A DNA stretch of 45,337 nucleotides from a virus, in IMG/VR virus record IMGVR_UViG_3300024432_000025, positions 1 to 45,337 of that record; one strand, written 5' to 3'. A program made the translations under genes and the position numbers. How positions within the stretch are numbered: position 1 is the first letter of the stretch; each line of letters begins with the position of its first letter. Shown here piece by piece: positions 1 through 6,641 of this stretch. The notes beneath the pieces are model-generated. The model searched no databases. It was not told where the DNA came from and saw only the letters and a program-made list of their open reading frames with translations.

Positions 1-567
1 AGCCTCAAGCAACGCCTTCTTACATACTTTACAGTAGAGCCATGATCTATCAAACATATTCCCTCTCTGCCTCCACTTAGGTATTGTAATAAAGACTGTT
101 CTCTTACAAGTCGGACAGTAGATAGTTCCAACCTGTATAGGCTCTACTATCTCCTCTTCCCAAACCCTATCACCTAGGAGAATAGCTTGTGAATGAGTAG
201 TATCAGTTATTTTCTCCTCACCCTCTGGTGTCCCGAGCTCGTCTATCCTGTAGGCTTCATGGACTACTGCCGGCAACTTCCCCCTGTAATCCCTATACAA
301 CAGAGCTCTCTCCTGGGCAGTCTCAAAATCAGTATAACAGTAGATTCCATTACTACCCATCAGGGACTCAGTTACCATATCCTTCCCATACTCCAGCTCG
401 GCAGGGGGGCAAGATAACTCCCGAAAAATAAGGGGGTTGAGTCCAAACTCCCCCCCTATCGCACTTGAGAATAACCCACCCCCTTCCTTCACCTTCAGTA
501 CCTTGAACACACACTCCTGTTTCCTACCAAGGATAGCTATAATCTCCTCTTTCGTTGGGTCTCTCAT
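1..567 (-). CDS. Zinc-ribbon protein, N-terminal 189 codons (gene crosses the window ends)
   Basis: The frame is open from an ATG at 567 to base 1, and the ATG is preceded by AGGAG at a good distance. If the 14-base terminal overlap is collapsed, it continues for 25 codons at the right end (45246-45323), giving about 214 residues. The C-terminal third carries two CxxC pairs (YCPTCKR and YCKVCKK) about 30 residues apart, a four-cysteine zinc ribbon. The N-terminal part matches no family I recognise. It follows the amidase gene in the leftward operon. Function is unknown; small zinc-ribbon proteins in phages are often nucleic-acid binders. Confidence 0.75.
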   Translation of the reverse strand, partial: MRDPTKEEIIAILGRKQECVFKVLKVKEGGGLFSSAIGGEFGLNPLIFRELSCPPAELEYGKDMVTESLMGSNGIYCYTDFETAQERALLYRDYRGKLPAVVHEAYRIDELGTPEGEEKITDTTHSQAILLGDRVWEEEIVEPIQVGTIYCPTCKRTVFITIPKWRQRGNMFDRSWLYCKVCKKALLEA

Positions 568-582
568 TGTGATTTCTCCTTC

Positions 583-1197
583 TTATATTCCTAACCTACC
601 CTTAACAATCTGCACTATGCTATCAATGTCTAGGACACCCCTCTCAGCTTGTTGAAGAAGCTCAACATCCCCAGGACAGCACCACTCGAACCACCAGTCA
701 AAGGTGGCTCCGGGACAGGCTGAGTTCCCCCATGCTCTATGGGGTCTTATATCTACTATATCATACTCCCAGTTCAAGGCTTGAAGAAGCTCATTCAAAG
801 CAATTAGCTGTGGGACAACTGGATGGTCAAACTCAAAGTTCCCATACAAACATACCCCCACCATGTTGTGATTCTGCCCACCAACAGCTGCTCGTTGGGT
901 TTCCAGATCACCAACTAGGTAGGTGTTACCACTGGGAAACACAACCAGATGGTAGCCTATGCCTACCCACCTATGATACCTCCTATGGTATGTATAACAC
1001 TTCATTAGCTCCTCAAACTCAGCTTCCATAGTAGGAGTGGGATAGGTTGGATTACCCCAGTGATGGATAGACACTACTGATATAGGAACAGGACGCTGAG
1101 GATATACATAGCAGCCCAGGAACACATCATCAGCTAACTCTTTCCTAGCATCATAGACCTCCAGGTCTCCTATCTTTATCTTAGGTAGTGTTATCAT
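583..1197 (-). CDS. N-acetylmuramoyl-L-alanine amidase (endolysin), PGRP/Amidase_2 fold
   Basis: The 204-residue protein would hydrolyse the bond between MurNAc and L-Ala in peptidoglycan at lysis. The zinc ligands expected for the family are visible: the HHWGNP segment (H45 or H46) and RPHRAWGNSACPG (H153, C161), with the GYHLVVFPSG strand between them. There is no signal peptide and no separate wall-binding domain, so export would need a holin. The ATG overlaps the stop of the preceding gene (ATGA), with GGGAGG just upstream. It lies in the leftward block, far from the virion module and the holin-like genes. The family assignment is firm; the role as endolysin is inferred from family and size. 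Confidence 0.88.
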   Translation of the reverse strand: MITLPKIKIGDLEVYDARKELADDVFLGCYVYPQRPVPISVVSIHHWGNPTYPTPTMEAEFEELMKCYTYHRRYHRWVGIGYHLVVFPSGNTYLVGDLETQRAAVGGQNHNMVGVCLYGNFEFDHPVVPQLIALNELLQALNWEYDIVDIRPHRAWGNSACPGATFDWWFEWCCPGDVELLQQAERGVLDIDSIVQIVKGRLGI

Positions 1198-1391
1198 TTC
1201 CTACCTCCCCAATAATCTATGGCTTCAAGAATGGAGTTTAGCTGGATGACAATATCCATCTCTAATTTGGTCATTCTTCTGCTAGTATTTAAGAGTTCTC
1301 TCCTCGCATCAGCTATCTTATTTACCACTCCTTTGCTTACTGACTGAATAGGAGACCCACAGCAAGGACACCTCTCTGGTTTTCTAAACAT
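1194..1391 (-). CDS. Small CxxC zinc-finger/helical protein
   Basis: The protein has 65 residues with an N-terminal CPCC knuckle (residues 8-11) followed by a long predicted helix with heptad-like hydrophobics. A GGGAGG site precedes the ATG, which follows the stop of the upstream gene directly (TAAATG). The end overlaps the amidase start by four bases, so the three genes are probably translationally coupled. Function is unknown. Its position next to the amidase could suggest a lysis accessory, but no transmembrane segment is seen. Confidence 0.7.
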   Translation of the reverse strand: MFRKPERCPCCGSPIQSVSKGVVNKIADARRELLNTSRRMTKLEMDIVIQLNSILEAIDYWGGRK

Positions 1392-2285
1392 TTAGTCTAC
1401 CCTCCCTCTACTACTCCAAGAGTTCACAGCCCGGTTCCTCAGTGCTTGGAATATCTTAGGATCATCGGCCCTACTCAGCCTGAGCATCCTATGTTCAGGA
1501 TGCTTAATACTGCCAGACACATAGAACTTCCCATCTATGGTACTACCTCTCGTTGCTATATGGGAGTGACTATATGGTCTATCCCTGGGTAGAGCATAGT
1601 CCATATCTATATGCCTATACATAGTCTTGGCTCTTCTCTTCTTCCAGAGGAGTGATTTAGGAGGTTCTACTTCCACAAAGAACCACTCCCCTTGTCTTTG
1701 ATACTCCTTGTTCTTCAGCCCTAATGGTATCAAAGACTCATAAGCCCTATCAACAGTAGTCACCCTCTTTGGTAGCTCACAGAGGAAATAATTATCTTCA
1801 TCTGTTGAGCTAAGATACCACTTACCCTCATAGTACAGAACTATAGCCTCTGGAATGTGCTCCTCCTGCCTATAACAATGATCCTGCTGCCCACTAGGTA
1901 AAACCTTGAATTGCTCTTGAGTAAGCAGCCTCCTTCTATGAGGGCAACCCAAGTAGCCCTCCTCTGTATCAAAACACCACTTCCCTGTCTCTACCCAACT
2001 CTCCTTCCTCTTATCAACAACCTTGAACTCCCTAATAGGAATCCTTGCTAAGTCCATAGTGGAGAAAGACAGGGTAATATCGGCCTTCCCAAGGCACAGT
2101 TCCTGGTGTTGAGAGGTTGATACTGAGTACTTATCACTATTAGCCACCATTCCCTCTGGTGTCCTTACCATCAACAGGAACCCCCAATAGCTATAGAGAG
2201 TATCTCCCCCTATAGACATATTACTGGCACTACCCACCTCCTTCCCAGCTACAAACTCATCTACCAACTGACCTTGTGATTTCAT
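1392..2285 (-). CDS. Hypothetical 297-residue phage protein
   Basis: A single long frame with a GGGAGGAG site before ATG. It is soluble and rich in aromatic and charged residues, with scattered Cys and His (for example CPHRRR and HSHIATRG) but no clear metal motif or known fold. It is the first gene behind the strong leftward promoter at 2518-2546 and is separated from it by a folded leader of about 225 nt. It is therefore likely among the earliest leftward products. I do not recognise the family. Confidence 0.75.
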   Translation of the reverse strand: MKSQGQLVDEFVAGKEVGSASNMSIGGDTLYSYWGFLLMVRTPEGMVANSDKYSVSTSQHQELCLGKADITLSFSTMDLARIPIREFKVVDKRKESWVETGKWCFDTEEGYLGCPHRRRLLTQEQFKVLPSGQQDHCYRQEEHIPEAIVLYYEGKWYLSSTDEDNYFLCELPKRVTTVDRAYESLIPLGLKNKEYQRQGEWFFVEVEPPKSLLWKKRRAKTMYRHIDMDYALPRDRPYSHSHIATRGSTIDGKFYVSGSIKHPEHRMLRLSRADDPKIFQALRNRAVNSWSSRGRVD

Positions 2286-2309
2286 CTAATCTCCTCCCTC
2301 ATAAACTAA

Positions 2310-2455
2310 GGGGAAGGGAACTGAGTCAGTGTTACCCCTGATGATCAATCGCCTGTAACATGGTTAGCTGAAAGCCTGCTCAGGAGCTTTGGAGTGGGTC
2401 TCTCCGTGCTCTACCTATGTCCCTTGAGCCCACAGTAGACAGCATTCCCTTCCCC
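2310..2455 (-). promoter_or_regulatory. Folded 5' leader (candidate structured regulatory RNA)
   Basis: This lies in the untranslated leader of the 1392-2285 gene. Two perfect complementary 11-base arms (2310-2320 and 2445-2455; GGGGAAGGGAA with its complement) enclose 124 nt. Inside, arms 2435-2444 and 2407-2414 (8 pairs with a 2-nt bulge) interleave with 2429-2433 and 2394-2398 (GTGGG/CCCAC), a possible pseudoknot. Further hairpins lie at 2371-2390 and 2331-2359. The outer helix is strong; the inner 4-5 bp helices could be chance. It matches no riboswitch consensus I know. Confidence 0.45.
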
Positions 2456-2517
2456 TCAATCTTCAACTTACTACTGATCGCATTCTATTCACCCTATTCT
2501 TTCAAAATCGTGCCACT

Positions 2518-2546
2518 ATTGTACCACTATTGAACCAGTGTGTCAA
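2518..2546 (-). promoter_or_regulatory. Leftward early promoter
   Basis: TTGACA (2546-2541), a 17-base spacer ending AGTGG, then TACAAT (2523-2518), read on the minus strand. It faces the leftward block that begins with the 1392-2285 gene. The motif AGGGGACTTGT lies 20 bases upstream of its -35 (2577-2567). Confidence 0.8.
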
Positions 2547-2566
2547 GCATTTTACCCAAATACACC

Positions 2567-2619
2567 ACAAGTCCCCTCTTAGAACACTTGTTCTAACCAC
2601 CACAACACAGGGGACTTGT
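2567..2619. promoter_or_regulatory. Nested inverted repeats between divergent promoters (candidate operator)
   Basis: An outer 11-base inverted repeat, ACAAGTCCCCT (2567-2577) and AGGGGACTTGT (2609-2619), brackets an inner palindrome AGAACACTTGTTCT (2581-2594). The inner site contains GAAC-N4-GTTC, the skeleton of the Gram-positive LexA/SOS box. The outer arms each sit upstream of one of the two divergent -35 boxes. This is the layout expected for a dimeric regulator controlling both early promoters, though a role in replication initiation cannot be excluded. Confidence 0.6.
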
Positions 2620-2628
2620 AGAAAAGGC

Positions 2629-2657
2629 TTGACATATCAACCAGTCTGTGGTATAAT
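2629..2657 (+). promoter_or_regulatory. Rightward early promoter
   Basis: TTGACA, a 17-base spacer ending CTGTGG, then TATAAT: a consensus promoter with an extended -10 (TGG before TATAAT). It reads into the small-gene cluster starting at 2699. CAGGGGACTTGT ends nine bases upstream of the -35. Confidence 0.88.
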
Positions 2658-2698
2658 AATCACAAAGGTCGAAATAGGTATAGAGAGGGAGGGACACA

Positions 2699-2896
2699 AT
2701 GAATGAGACATGCAACGAATGTGGTGAGTCAGTAGCCTCCGGCTCAGGTAGGTTTGTCAATCGAGTGATAGACCTTAATGAGACAGAAGACAGGGTATAG
2801 ATGGGTAAGCCCTTCCCCGAAGGGGAGTTCATCTGTGCTAAGTGTTGGGATAAAGATTGGAGTAAGGAAGGAGACCAATGCAACGAGACTGGCTAA
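2699..2896 (+). pseudogene. Small Cys4 zinc-ribbon gene interrupted by an in-frame TAG
   Basis: Reading from the first ATG after the early promoter (GAGGGAGG site), 33 codons end in TAG at 2798-2800. The same frame continues immediately with ATG for 31 more codons to TAA. The first half carries CNECG and FVNRV, the second GKPFPEGEFICAKCW. Together they make one four-cysteine ribbon of a type common in phages; each half alone has only two ligands. It is either a nonsense-mutated gene, two coupled peptides that assemble, or a product of amber readthrough. TAG is used as an ordinary stop elsewhere in the window. Confidence 0.6.
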
Positions 2897-3072
2897 GCAT
2901 ACTAACCCCTTACCACAAAGGAACAAAGATCAGTGTGAAGATCGAGAAGATACTGGAGTCCAAGTTCCAGAAGCTCCTACGGTTCTATAACAAAGTCCCT
3001 CTTGTGCTACCCCCCCGTCTGGTAGATGTTGGACTGGTAGCACTACGCAGGGAGCTAGAGAAAGGAGGATAA
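2878..3072 (+). CDS. Small basic helical protein
   Basis: The protein has 64 residues, is lysine-rich and mostly helical by composition, with no motif. AAGGAAGGAG precedes the ATG, which overlaps the end of the zinc-ribbon gene in another frame. The stop overlaps the next start (TAATG). It is a real small early gene by signal quality and packing; function unknown. Confidence 0.65.
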   Translation: MQRDWLSILTPYHKGTKISVKIEKILESKFQKLLRFYNKVPLVLPPRLVDVGLVALRRELEKGG

Positions 3073-3346
3073 TGTCGGTAAGAGCATATAGGGTGATAGA
3101 GATACAATATGAGAAGCAAAACAGCTTCAACCTGTGGCGTGACGGGAAGTTAATGGACTTCCTTGATGGAGGGGTTGCTTCTACGACAGTCTGAATGAGG
3201 ACAGTGTTGGGTTGACAGAAGTCTCAATCAAGGTACTCCAGAAAGCTCTACAAGAGGTAGAGCTAGAGCCGGAGGTAAGAGAGATAATACAAAAGGACAT
3301 AGAAGCATGTAAAGATAGTGGGTATGTCCAATACTACTGCTTCTAG
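3072..3346 (+). pseudogene. Small early gene broken by a frameshift
   Basis: From ATG (AAAGGAGG site) the frame runs 40 codons to TGA at 3192 (start MSVRAYRVIEIQYEK). From about 3175 the -1 frame continues without a break as FYDSLNEDSVGLTEV and ends YVQYYCF at TAG 3344-3346. The two parts read as one protein of about 90 residues, with the shift near GATGGAGGGG. No canonical slippery heptamer is present. A lost base in the G run, a real mutation, or programmed frameshifting would all explain it. Confidence 0.6.
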
Positions 3347-3357
3347 GAAGGAGGACG

Positions 3358-3537
3358 ATGCTACCAAAGACAGTCGACATGGTACTTAAGAAGGAGACCA
3401 AGAACACCATCCGCTATCAGGAAGTAGAGAAGGAAGGAGAACTACCAACCCTCAATACTCTCTACATCCAGAAGCAGGTTCTTGGGAACAACCCACCAAC
3501 AAAAATAGTGGTAACTATCGCTGAGTACAACAACTAA
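3358..3537 (+). CDS. Small hypothetical early protein
   Basis: 59 residues from ATG with GGAGG six bases upstream. A lysine-rich N-terminal half is followed by a probable beta-rich half ending VVTIAEYNN. It resembles the short beta-rich peptides found in phage early operons, but I cannot name a family. It sits in the tight rightward series behind the 2629 promoter. Confidence 0.65.
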   Translation: MLPKTVDMVLKKETKNTIRYQEVEKEGELPTLNTLYIQKQVLGNNPPTKIVVTIAEYNN

Positions 3538-3548
3538 TCACTCAGTCA

Positions 3549-3576
3549 TGGGGCTTCAGTCTACACTGGAGCCTCA
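3549..3576 (+). other. Hairpin between early genes
   Basis: Arms 3549-3559 and 3566-3576 pair over 11 positions (including G-T pairs) around a six-base loop. No T run follows, so it is more likely a processing or attenuation hairpin than a full terminator. Confidence 0.4.
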
Positions 3577-3607
3577 TAGCGGAAGGATTAGTGAAAGGAG
3601 TGAAGGA

Positions 3608-3700
3608 ATGAACACACTTTTACAGGTGAGATGGTCACTTGCGGTGGAGCAAATGACCATACTCAGTAAAGCAAGAAAGCTAAAGAAAGGAGGTAAGTAA
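3608..3700 (+). CDS. 30-residue basic peptide
   Basis: A short frame with GAAGGA before ATG; the C-terminus is lysine/arginine-rich (KARKLKKGGK). It ends directly before the ATG of the next membrane peptide, whose Shine-Dalgarno AAAGGAGG lies inside its last codons. It could be a leader peptide coupling translation of that gene. Function unknown. Confidence 0.45.
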   Translation: MNTLLQVRWSLAVEQMTILSKARKLKKGGK

Positions 3701-3784
3701 ATGAGAATCAATCCTTGGATCGTTGCTCTAATAATGGCTGGAGTACTACTGATCGTAGCTTATGCTCTGTGGATAGCACAATAA
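3701..3784 (+). CDS. 27-residue single-span membrane peptide
   Basis: After MRINP the peptide is almost wholly hydrophobic (WIVALIMAGVLLIVAYALW), a single transmembrane helix. The AAAGGAGG site is good. It is one of several one-helix peptides in this genome; roles such as membrane perturbation or superinfection effects are possible but unshown. Confidence 0.6.
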   Translation: MRINPWIVALIMAGVLLIVAYALWIAQ

Positions 3785-3797
3785 AAGGAGATACCAA

Positions 3798-4169
3798 ATG
3801 AACTGTGGTACCTGTAGGAAAGAGATTGGAACCAAGGAGGAAACATCATACCAAGTTATGAGGGGAGCAGGATACCTTGGGCCTGCTGTAGTTATAGGAC
3901 ATTACTGCGGGGAGTGTCTATCTAATGGGGTCAGTGAAGTAGACATAAAAGCTCTTGTAGAGAAGTTCATAGTGAGTATATCCTCCGAGGGAGGGGAATC
4001 TCTAAAAGACCTCGTAGAAGTCATGGTCTCAGCAGCAGACTATATCCTTACTCCACAAGAGATGACAGTGGAGAACTTGGGGAGTATCTGGGATAGGTTT
4101 GTTACTGTTAGCTACGACAACTTCATAGAGTCAGCGAAGGCTATTGTTGAACAACTAGAGAAGGACTAA
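3798..4169 (+). CDS. Zinc-knuckle hypothetical protein
   Basis: 123 residues. An N-terminal CGTC pair (residues 3-6) and a CGEC pair (about 37-40) form a four-cysteine zinc site; the rest is acidic and helical. An AAAGGAG site lies eight bases before ATG. No wider similarity is recognised. Confidence 0.7.
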   Translation: MNCGTCRKEIGTKEETSYQVMRGAGYLGPAVVIGHYCGECLSNGVSEVDIKALVEKFIVSISSEGGESLKDLVEVMVSAADYILTPQEMTVENLGSIWDRFVTVSYDNFIESAKAIVEQLEKD

Positions 4170-4170
4170 C

Positions 4171-4467
4171 ATGGGTGGTAACATTACAGTAAGGCTATGG
4201 ACTAAGGAGGACTTAGCTCGGATAGGTAAGGACAGGGAGCTAACAACTATATTTATGAATGTCAAGTCCTTCAGCCAGGAGATGCTTGCCTACTATCCTT
4301 ACCATCTCCGCCATACCTATGTTACATATTGGGTTGGTGAGGAACTAGCAACCTTCTATGCAACTGATGATGAGATGGCAGTGTGGTTCTTGAGACAGCA
4401 GTATGTAGTCCTTCCCTACTCACTACAAGAGAAGACCACTACATGGAGGAAGGTAGAGACCGTATGA
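4171..4467 (+). CDS. Hypothetical 98-residue protein
   Basis: It follows the previous gene after one base, and its stop overlaps the next ATG (ATGA), so it is probably coupled. It is aromatic-rich (YYPYHLRHTYVTYW) and soluble. No motif or family is recognised. Confidence 0.65.
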   Translation: MGGNITVRLWTKEDLARIGKDRELTTIFMNVKSFSQEMLAYYPYHLRHTYVTYWVGEELATFYATDDEMAVWFLRQQYVVLPYSLQEKTTTWRKVETV

Positions 4468-4670
4468 CTGGAACACTAGAGTCTATTGAGTTCCCAGTCA
4501 ACAAAGCAGTACGAGAGATAATAGACCTAATGTGGCCAAACCCCAGAAACGTACCCCTTTCCCAGAAGTCCCTGGACAAAATACAGGTACTCAAGAGCGT
4601 CCTTCAGGGAGTGTATGATGAGGGGTTTCAAGAGGGAGTAGACGACAACAATAAGGATTTTTGGGAGTAA
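4464..4670 (+). CDS. Hypothetical 68-residue protein
   Basis: The ATG at 4464 is chosen because it overlaps the upstream stop and has AGGAAGG upstream; a longer frame from 4383 would overlap the previous gene heavily. The protein is acidic at the C-terminus (FQEGVDDNNKDFWE). Its layout resembles the next gene (short helix, conserved L-x-x-L spacing, then an acidic tail), and the two may be distant paralogues. Confidence 0.6.
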   Translation: MTGTLESIEFPVNKAVREIIDLMWPNPRNVPLSQKSLDKIQVLKSVLQGVYDEGFQEGVDDNNKDFWE

Positions 4671-4684
4671 AAAGGAGGACACAA

Positions 4685-4915
4685 ATGACAGTCAATGAAG
4701 CACTAGGACTTGTTACTGCTGAGGTGTTCCCAAGGAGTTTCAACTTACTATCCCCCCAAAACGAGGCTAAAACTCAGAGACTCCTTACTATCCTACAGGA
4801 GCTAGAGGCCTCAGCTAGAGACCGAGGCTACCAAGAAGCACAGGATACAGTCTGGGATTGGCTCGACCCTGACACAGCACGAGAGGGGCTAAGATCAGCT
4901 CGGTATGGGGATTAA
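4685..4915 (+). CDS. Hypothetical 76-residue protein
   Basis: The start at 4685 has AAAGGAGG at ideal spacing, unlike the longer frame from 4661. The protein is helical with an acidic C-terminus and no cysteines. Its segment KTQRLLTILQELEASARDRGYQE resembles LDKIQVLKSVLQGVYDEGFQE of the preceding product. Function unknown. Confidence 0.6.
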   Translation: MTVNEALGLVTAEVFPRSFNLLSPQNEAKTQRLLTILQELEASARDRGYQEAQDTVWDWLDPDTAREGLRSARYGD

Positions 4916-5111
4916 GATGGAGCAATTACAAGATAACTATACTTGGAAGTTCAGGGGGGCAATGAAGGTAGCTGGATGGCTCTGTCTCAACTGTAAAAAG
5001 GTTCTTGATCCTTTTGACAGAGGTAATCCATCCCCCTTCTGCTATTGCCCTTCCTGTCTGAAGCGGTTGAATACTACTCTAAGCCAATCCTTCTTCAATA
5101 GAGGGAAATAG
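4905..5111 (+). CDS. Small zinc-ribbon protein
   Basis: 68 residues with CLNCKK (about 27-32) and CYCPSC (about 46-51), a four-cysteine ribbon. The start at 4905 overlaps the upstream gene by 11 bases; an ATG at 4917, just after that gene's stop, is the alternative. Neither has a strong Shine-Dalgarno, which suggests coupling. Probably nucleic-acid or protein binding. Confidence 0.6.
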   Translation: MGIKMEQLQDNYTWKFRGAMKVAGWLCLNCKKVLDPFDRGNPSPFCYCPSCLKRLNTTLSQSFFNRGK

Positions 5112-5133
5112 TTAAGACATAAGGAGGAAGGTT

Positions 5134-5214
5134 ATGATTACAGGGGATAAGATATGCTGGATACTGATTGTAGCAGCAGTGATCTACCTGACTGTGGCCA
5201 TATCACTATGTTAA
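5134..5214 (+). CDS. 26-residue single-span membrane peptide
   Basis: AAGGAGGAAG precedes ATG. After MITGDK the peptide is one hydrophobic helix (CWILIVAAVIYLTVAISLC). Its end overlaps the next ATG by seven bases. The layout is the same as the peptides at 3701 and 7547. Confidence 0.6.
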   Translation: MITGDKICWILIVAAVIYLTVAISLC

Positions 5215-5390
5215 GCGAACGAGAGATACGTAAGCATATTCAAACTATCGAGAGGAGATTGGAGCAAAGGACTGCCGAAGGTACAGTTACCCCAGAGGCA
5301 GTCTTAACAATCCAGTCATACCTCAGAGGAGTTAGATACTCACTAGGAGAGAAGGAGGGAGAAAATGGAGAACAAGGAAACAACCATTAG
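5208..5390 (+). CDS. Small helical hypothetical protein
   Basis: 60 residues from the ATG at 5208, chosen over 5154 because it overlaps the upstream stop and gives a sensible start (MLSEREIRKH). It is charged and likely a helical hairpin. The end overlaps the next gene. Function unknown. Confidence 0.55.
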   Translation: MLSEREIRKHIQTIERRLEQRTAEGTVTPEAVLTIQSYLRGVRYSLGEKEGENGEQGNNH

Positions 5391-5505
5391 TAAGGGGGCG
5401 ATGAAACTGGAAGAACTCATCAGGTTCTATCAGCGTACCTATGATTATACAAGAGTGGAAGCAATCAAGAGTATCAGGTACGACCTTAAGGACATAGAGG
5501 ATTAG
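5365..5505 (+). CDS. 46-residue hypothetical protein
   Basis: The ATG at 5365 has AAGGAGGGAG upstream. The protein is charged and helical (KLEELIRFYQRTYDYTR), with no motif. It overlaps the previous gene by 26 bases in another frame, typical of this packed cluster. Confidence 0.55.
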   Translation: MENKETTISKGAMKLEELIRFYQRTYDYTRVEAIKSIRYDLKDIED

Positions 5506-5535
5506 GAGAGACACCAAAAGGAGAAGGAGACAACT

Positions 5536-5778
5536 ATGATTAAGGTATACAAAATCACAGGTTTCCCCGACCAGTTAGGAGTAATAGTGAAGAGCTCAGA
5601 TGATCCTCAAAAAACCATCTCCATAGTCCTCATAAGAGAGGCAAGTGAGAGAATCACTAGTCAAAACATTCTGGAGAAGGTAGAGAAGGGGGTCATCAGT
5701 CTGATCGCTGAGTATCCAGAGACAGACGAGGGATGGATAGAGGCTATGGAGTTGAGGGATGCAATAGCTTCTCAATAA
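5536..5778 (+). CDS. Hypothetical 80-residue protein
   Basis: GGAGAAGGAG precedes ATG. The first half looks beta-rich and the second helical and acidic; there are no cysteines. No family is recognised. It belongs to the rightward early cluster. Confidence 0.65.
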   Translation: MIKVYKITGFPDQLGVIVKSSDDPQKTISIVLIREASERITSQNILEKVEKGVISLIAEYPETDEGWIEAMELRDAIASQ

Positions 5779-5794
5779 CAGAGGGAGGAGACCC

Positions 5795-5956
5795 ATGAAG
5801 ACATACTGGTTTACAATTACAGCAACTGTGGGTATAGAAGCAGAGAACAGAGAGGATGCCCAAGAGGAGCTTGAAGCTAGGGACTGGGCAAGTCTGGACT
5901 ATGAGGTGGATTGCTTTGAGGAGGCTCCCAATAGCCCCTCAATAGCCCAGAACTAA
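5795..5956 (+). CDS. 53-residue acidic protein
   Basis: GGGAGGAG precedes ATG. The product is strongly acidic (ENREDAQEELEARD), begins with a beta-like MKTYWFTITATVGIEAE, and resembles small ferredoxin-fold-like phage peptides. It is the last gene before the intergenic control region at 5957-6129. Confidence 0.6.
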   Translation: MKTYWFTITATVGIEAENREDAQEELEARDWASLDYEVDCFEEAPNSPSIAQN

Positions 5957-5958
5957 CA

Positions 5959-5985
5959 TTCAATAGCTACCCCAGTACTATTGAA
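5959..5985. repeat. Inverted repeat with CAATAGC direct copies
   Basis: TTCAATAG (5959-5966) and CTATTGAA (5978-5985) are perfect inverted arms with an 11-base loop. CAATAGC also occurs directly twice just upstream (5930-5950), and AATAGCC once downstream. There is no T run, so a protein site or processing hairpin is as likely as a terminator. Confidence 0.4.
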
Positions 5986-6040
5986 TAGCCGTAAAGCACT
6001 ATTCAGAAGGACTACCCGCAGGGGACTTATGGCCAGGGAC

Positions 6041-6069
6041 TTGACAAGGGTTGGAGTTTGTGATAATAT
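6041..6069 (+). promoter_or_regulatory. Promoter of the 6130 gene with shared upstream motif
   Basis: TTGACA, 17 bases ending TGTGA, then TAATAT. CAGGGGACTTAT ends ten bases upstream of the -35 and matches CAGGGGACTTGT at the 2629 promoter, which suggests common regulation. Confidence 0.7.
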
Positions 6070-6129
6070 GATGATGGTGGCAATCCGATCTAGCCGCTAA
6101 TAACAAAACATCGGGGAACGGAGGTTACA

Positions 6130-6636
6130 ATGCAAGAGTCAACTTTACAAGCAATCCTTGACGATATGTCTATAGCTGAGATAGAGGCTATGAGGGATAA
6201 GAACAAGGATAATGAAAAGTCAGTGGTAGCCTATAACAACTACCTTGAAGCCCGTAGACTAAAGGACGAGACCAATAGGGCCAAGACCGAGTTTGGTAAA
6301 GTCGCCGAGGGCATCCGAAGCAAGCTACCCAAACCACCCATAGGCACGGAGATGGTGGATATACACTATCACCATACCAATGAGGGTGTATGGGTGATTG
6401 CCCACAAACCGTTGTCTACCACGATCATCGGCAAGGGTGGTAGTGGCAAGGTGGGCTCTGGGGCTCACCGAATCAATGTCAAGGAGGTGGGCACCGACAA
6501 CACGGTTGTTGACCACGGGGACTTTGACACGGGCGTTCTGGCTTGTGCCAAGCTGGGGGTTGAATACGGCGAGGGAAGCGCTGTCAAAGCCTTGAGAGAT
6601 AAGGGATACCTTGTTAAGTATTTGAGGGACGCCTAG
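6130..6636 (+). CDS. Hypothetical 168-residue protein, possible DNA-binding regulator
   Basis: It starts at ATG with CGGAGG upstream and is transcribed from its own promoter as a single-gene unit ending in a strong terminator. The N-terminal third is charged and helical. After residue 95 comes a Gly/Ser-rich linker, then a compact C-terminal domain (DNTVVDHGDFDTGVLACAKL onward) that could be a winged-helix type fold. Codon use is richer in G and C than its neighbours (ggcaagggtggtagtggc style), hinting at separate origin. The shared AGGGGACTT operator motif makes a regulatory role attractive but unproven. Confidence 0.65.
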   Translation: MQESTLQAILDDMSIAEIEAMRDKNKDNEKSVVAYNNYLEARRLKDETNRAKTEFGKVAEGIRSKLPKPPIGTEMVDIHYHHTNEGVWVIAHKPLSTTIIGKGGSGKVGSGAHRINVKEVGTDNTVVDHGDFDTGVLACAKLGVEYGEGSAVKALRDKGYLVKYLRDA

Positions 6637-6641
6637 TTAAC

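Noticed and set aside
3170-3176. Programmed -1 frameshift heptamer
   Set aside because: The sequence around the shift does not fit X-XXY-YYZ in the reading frame, so a mutation or sequencing error is at least as likely.
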